Source: Climacium dendroides (Eukaryota > Streptophyta > Bryopsida > Hypnales > Climaciaceae). Taken from it: a stretch of 64,000 nt of DNA. Below, piece by piece: positions 60,321 through 64,000 of this stretch. The notes below the pieces were generated by a model. It saw only the letters and a program-made list of their open reading frames with translations. It was not told where the DNA came from and searched no databases. A program made the translations under genes and the position numbers. Position 1 is the stretch's first letter, and each line of letters starts with the position of its first letter. The DNA lies in NCBI GenBank assembly GCA_950106755.1, contig OX467083.1:32855029-32919028 (forward strand), written 5' to 3'.

Positions 60321-62934
60321 TCAATCACTGTCATCATCTATTCCGTTGTTTATCTGTTCACCCGCCACATCGCCCATCTCCTCATCCTGGTCATATAAGT
60401 CAGAAAAAGCGTGAGAATATATAATTAGGAGCAACTGAAAAATAAAACAGGTTAACCCAAATTATAAACACAAAATTAATATTCGTATCAATTCCTTCCT
60501 ATTACAGGCTTTCACTCCAACCATATCGTTAATGGCATATTAAAGCAGGGACTCACCTTGTCCCAATCTTTAAGCTTCTGCTTTCCAATCATAAAATCGT
60601 CTTTTACAACTGACCAACGTGAAGTTGATTGATTCTGCAGAAAACCAACAAATACTTATCAGATCCCTCATTCAGCGGAGACACAGACCAATGTACATTA
60701 GACTGGTTGGATTATCTTCCAGCATAGTTGAAAACCTAAAAACTCACCTGTGATTCAGATGTTCCGAGCTTGAAAGGTGGCTCCGAGGATGAAGGCAATC
60801 TCCTTTTATTACCAACAGCAACAGAGGTGCCAGAGCCTTTCACTTCAGCTAAAAAGGCAGCCTTGCTCTGCTTAGCAACCACTGCAAATCCAGACACTCA
60901 AATTAGAATACTCTTGAACTAGATTAGGAACAATCTAGAATAAAACCCCATTCTTACATAAAAACAATTCAAGACATCAGACTGCATCGACTCTCTAAAA
61001 TTACCTCTGGCATCACGGCCATCTGCACTAGCCTGTACCTTCTGTGCTTTGCTTACCTGCAAATAGTCAATAAAAGTAAAAATATTAGCACTGTACAAGA
61101 ATAAATATTAAATGCAAAACCACCAAGCTAATAATCATCTACATTCCGATCATTTCTAAAGCCTACCCTAACACCAATTATGGAGAACAGTGAGTAGCTC
61201 CATTCTCGAAAACAGAAATAATAAGGATAATTACCGCATTGAAAAGCTTCACAACTGCTCTCCCGGAAACCACCCCGCAATAGCATGCAACCACAAACAA
61301 AGGTGAGACACCAACCCACATGAAAATATACAAAACCGCAGCAAAAACAAATCATGTTAATGGTCATACTACTAATTGAAAACGGTATTTATATTAGCAA
61401 TTGATTATATACTACTGGAAATACGAAGAGATAAAGCACCTCCTCTTGTCGCCAATTTGACTAGATCTTTTTCTTTGGTATCAGTAAACGACTGCGGATA
61501 CAAGTGTGCCTTCTCCCGGAGCTACAACCACAGAGCACAATCACAGACCAGACTTGTGATGAGACACATTATCAAGAATATATACTCTTTTAAACGGTTA
61601 ATTTTACTATTGTAATTGACAGCATTCGGCACACTGTCCAATATAGTTCAGCATGACTTTGCTCTGTGGTCCCAAGGAACCCAATTTCGCCATATCAATG
61701 GTATATCCCAGCCTCGCATGGCAGATGATAAGATCAGACAGAATTGGGTCTTCTGAAAATAAAACCAATTCATAAACAAAAGCCTAACTCAAGGATCAAA
61801 ATTCCAAAATAAGAGTAACATACACAATAAGAGTAATACCTCCTTTTTCTCTATCCTCGTGCCTTTGTTGTCCTTTGTTTCTCCGGCGTCCTCCTCAAGC
61901 TTCCTTGCTACAAGTGTCTGTCTCGCTGCCAAGACAGGACCCTGAGACCACAATTCACGGGAGCCTACCAGATTAGCGAACCTTGGCGCTTTCATAAAAA
62001 CCACAGGTCAAAGTGATCAACTTTACAATTCACTAAGTCAGTTAGCCTGCTACTTCTCCATGCAAAAGGACGTCCAAGCAAGAAATGCCAAAATACTAAA
62101 GGACATATATGATATTTCACGTACAGTGTCGGATTCCTTTGCTGCTTTGCTCTGGAGAATTTTGCTAAAGGCGCGACTGTAGGCAGAAGACTGCGTACTA
62201 CCACCCTCAGCACCTCTGTCACTGTCACTACCATCCTCTGAAGCGGAAGGCTCTCCTTCACTCTGACCCTCCTCTGCACCCAAGCGCTCATCTTCTTCCT
62301 CATCCTCCTCACCCTCATCCTCCTCGTCTTCCTCTTCCTCATCCTCTTCCTCATCCTCCTCGCCTTCTTCCTCTTCCTCCATCTCCACTGCATCGTCACC
62401 ACTATTCTTCCCATCGTCTGAAACCCTAACCTCGGCACCATCGCCACCACTTCCACTCGCTGCCTCTGCACTCCTCCCCTCGTCCTCCGGCGCCGAACTC
62501 GAACTCGGTCCAGCTGCTTCCTTCCACGCGCTCTCAGCAGTATCGTCATCGTCCAACCTCCTGGCGCTTCCTATATCACGCAAATCCTCCTCACTCCGAC
62601 TGCGACTCCCTTCCATGGAATCCCCCTCCGAAGTAGTGTACCCCATTTCTAACATCTTCGGATTCGCAACCACCTGCTCCACAAAAGTCTTCATCGTTCC
62701 CCTGTCTCCCATCTCCTCGTCGTCATCACTCTCATTCTCACTTTTCAAAACCGAATCCAACGACTCGTCACTGTCCACATCGCTCAAGCCCTCGAACTCG
62801 TCCTTCAGCACGCTTTCGTCGTCGTCCTCGGATTCGTCTTCATCGCTCTCGGAGTCCGCGGGCGTCACGACCTTGGGAGGAACCTCTGCGCGGCGCTTCT
62901 TGCGAGTCTCCTCGACTGCCTCTTGCTTGGTCAT
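60321..62934 (-). CDS. RRP15: RRP15-like ribosomal RNA processing protein, 8 exons
   Basis: This is a nucleolar factor needed for pre-60S assembly and processing of pre-rRNA in yeast and animals. Exons (minus): 62934-62125, 61941-61840, 61521-61440, 61254-61235, 61056-61005, 60881-60748, 60634-60557, 60386-60321; phases all agree, 447 residues. The first 250 residues are extremely acidic (Glu/Asp/Ser runs, about 220-255), then the conserved part: AFSKILQSKAAKESDT, GPVLAARQTLVARKLEED, LREKAHLYPQSF, KLATRGVVKLFNAVSKAQK and RWSVVKDDFMIGKQKLKDWDK, which together match the RRP15 family. Exon 4 is only 20 bp. The start at 62934 is preferred over an in-frame ATG at 63042 because a telo-box lies between them and homologous proteins begin with a short basic MTK-type segment. 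It faces the Herp-like gene. Confidence 0.9.
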
Positions 62935-62957
62935 GGCGGACGACACTTCTACAACAA

Positions 62958-62966
62958 TTAGGGTTT
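62958..62966 (-). promoter_or_regulatory. Telo-box in RRP15 leader
   Basis: AAACCCTAA on the coding strand lies about 24 bp upstream of the chosen start codon. Telo-boxes near the start of transcription are a known mark of plant ribosomal protein and ribosome-biogenesis genes, which fits RRP15. Confidence 0.6.
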
Positions 62967-63059
62967 GGCGCTCTCCGACAACATGAACAAATTGAAATCG
63001 CAGCTGTGTTGTGATGAGACCCTTCAGTGACCTAATTTCCAACTACCGTCTGTCACCGG

Positions 63060-63530
63060 CTTTGGAACCTCTCCTAGGGGATGAAAGAATGCACGCATGG
63101 ATGAATGAACCCCTTACCGTCCACCAATAATGAATATGGAGTGTAATCTACACTAATAATAATATTCAAAGACGAGGATCTCCATCCTGGTTTTTTGAAA
63201 ATCTGTCTGGAGGTGTGCAGTAAGGTGGCAAAACTTGCCAGTCAATTTCCTAGAACTTCAATTTTGGCCGGTGGCATTGCCACCATCGTCCAATTTCAAT
63301 CAGCAAATTTCCTTTATTATGAAAATCTAGCCGGTTTAGGATTTTTTGTGTCTTCCTTAGGTTTTTTTTCTTTGAAAAAGGATTTTTAGCATATAGCCAC
63401 ATCCCTGGCAGGATTTGAATTTGGCATTGCCCCTACCGATTTAGGGCCAAAGATTCAACCTTCCAAAAATGCACAAATCCAAAACAAGGTCCATGCATTT
63501 TCAGAAGGTTGGTTAGTACGACATACCCAC
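63060..63530. other. Intergenic DNA, no gene recognised
   Basis: The 5' flank of RRP15 passes into AT-richer DNA. A short direct repeat TGGCATTGCC occurs near 63272 and 63422 (TTGGCATTGCCCC). Confidence 0.4.
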
Positions 63531-63534
63531 ACAA

Positions 63535-63712
63535 CATTCAACATTTACAAGAATCAAAGCATGTGCCAAAAATTGGGGAGAAGAACATACAATCCACCAC
63601 TTATAAGAATCAAAACATGTGATAAAAGAATGGATAGAATAGGATACAAGCTACCATGACGAACATCAAAACATGTTGGAAAAAAATGGGGAGAGTAGGA
63701 TTCAACCAAGCA
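63535..63712. repeat. Degenerate 57-bp tandem repeat, three units
   Basis: Units are anchored by GAATCAAAGCATGTG (63551), GAATCAAAACATGTG (63607) and ACATCAAAACATGTT (63663), each followed by an A-rich stretch and TGGGGAGA/TGGATAGA. They lie next to the hAT relic and may belong to its untranslated end. Confidence 0.6.
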
Positions 63713-63720
63713 AAGCATCC

Positions 63721-64000
63721 AGGTTTTTGCTTCCCAATCTATTCTTCATATAAGTTTTAATCAAATTCTAAATGCTAAAAGCTCTCTCACAAGTAGCAAT
63801 GGAAACGCATTGCACTTTGGCAATTTCAGTAAGAATAAACAAATTTGGGTATTGTATTTGTAGGGCATGATTCCAAGTAATCATATTCTACAAATCTTGG
63901 AAGATTTTGTCCCCCTATTCAGTTGTACATTGTAAATTGAAGGAAAGAAACTCCCACTTACAAGCCTGCACATCCAGAAGGGAGGGGGGAAGGAAAAATC
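63721..64000 (-). pseudogene. hAT-family transposase C-terminal relic
   Basis: On the minus strand one frame reads YPNLFILTEIAKVQCVSI, ATCERAFSI, stop, NLIKTYMKNRLG. This is the C-terminal dimerisation region of hAT transposases (conserved ATCERxFS and K-x-x-x-R-N-R-L). TAG stops interrupt it here and upstream (DL, stop, NMITW), so it is inactive. It probably continues beyond the window end. Confidence 0.75.

Noticed and set aside
61620..61752. A protein-like frame inside RRP15 intron 2 (minus strand; DPILSDLIICHARLGYTIDM) that could be an exon.
   Set aside because: Including it breaks the phase and inserts sequence where the family is continuous (KKE joined to LREKAH). It also resembles a repeat seen in transporter introns.
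62615..62986. A 123-codon Ser-rich frame on the plus strand.
   Set aside because: It is the shadow of the acidic first exon of RRP15 on the other strand.

Overview
The window is nuclear DNA from a plant. Genes are split by many GT-AG introns, intergenic DNA is very AT-rich, and small inverted-repeat transposons are abundant. The protein set (KUP/HAK potassium transporter, cytosolic malate dehydrogenase, PICKLE-type CHD3 remodeler, Herp-like ER membrane protein, RRP15) and the mostly short introns (under about 1.1 kb) fit a land plant. I lean towards a non-seed plant such as a bryophyte, but the sequence does not prove it.

Layout. 1-18 kb is an AT-rich, gene-poor block of non-autonomous transposons, fold-back repeats and decayed coding relics. 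19.7-27.0 kb (+) is a complete KUP/HAK/KT potassium transporter gene. 29.6-31.8 kb (-) is a complete six-exon cytosolic NAD malate dehydrogenase gene, convergent with the transporter. 32-38.5 kb is again AT-rich and repeat-filled. 38.6-51.7 kb (-) is a 32-exon PICKLE/CHD3 chromatin-remodeler gene; every intron phase agrees and the model encodes 1610 residues. 53-55.4 kb is a spacer. 56.4-59.2 kb (+) is a Herp-like membrane protein gene with an unresolved 5' part. 60.3-62.9 kb (-) is a complete eight-exon RRP15 gene. The window ends in a decayed hAT transposase fragment.

The five genes are unrelated single-copy-type housekeeping or regulatory genes (ion transport, carbon metabolism, chromatin, ER quality control, ribosome biogenesis); nothing suggests that they work as a cluster.

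The most unusual signal is a family of non-autonomous elements that begin and end at TTAA, with termini reading TTAA-CCCCTAAAGGAC or close variants. Eight copies are recognisable, from about 130 to 980 bp. TTAA targets and CCC-type termini are the hallmark of the piggyBac superfamily, which is not commonly described in plants. Several TA-flanked Stowaway-like elements and two long hairpins (153 and 365 bp) accompany it. I found no CRISPR array, operon, rRNA or tRNA gene. All exon models were made by eye from splice signals, phase and family similarity.
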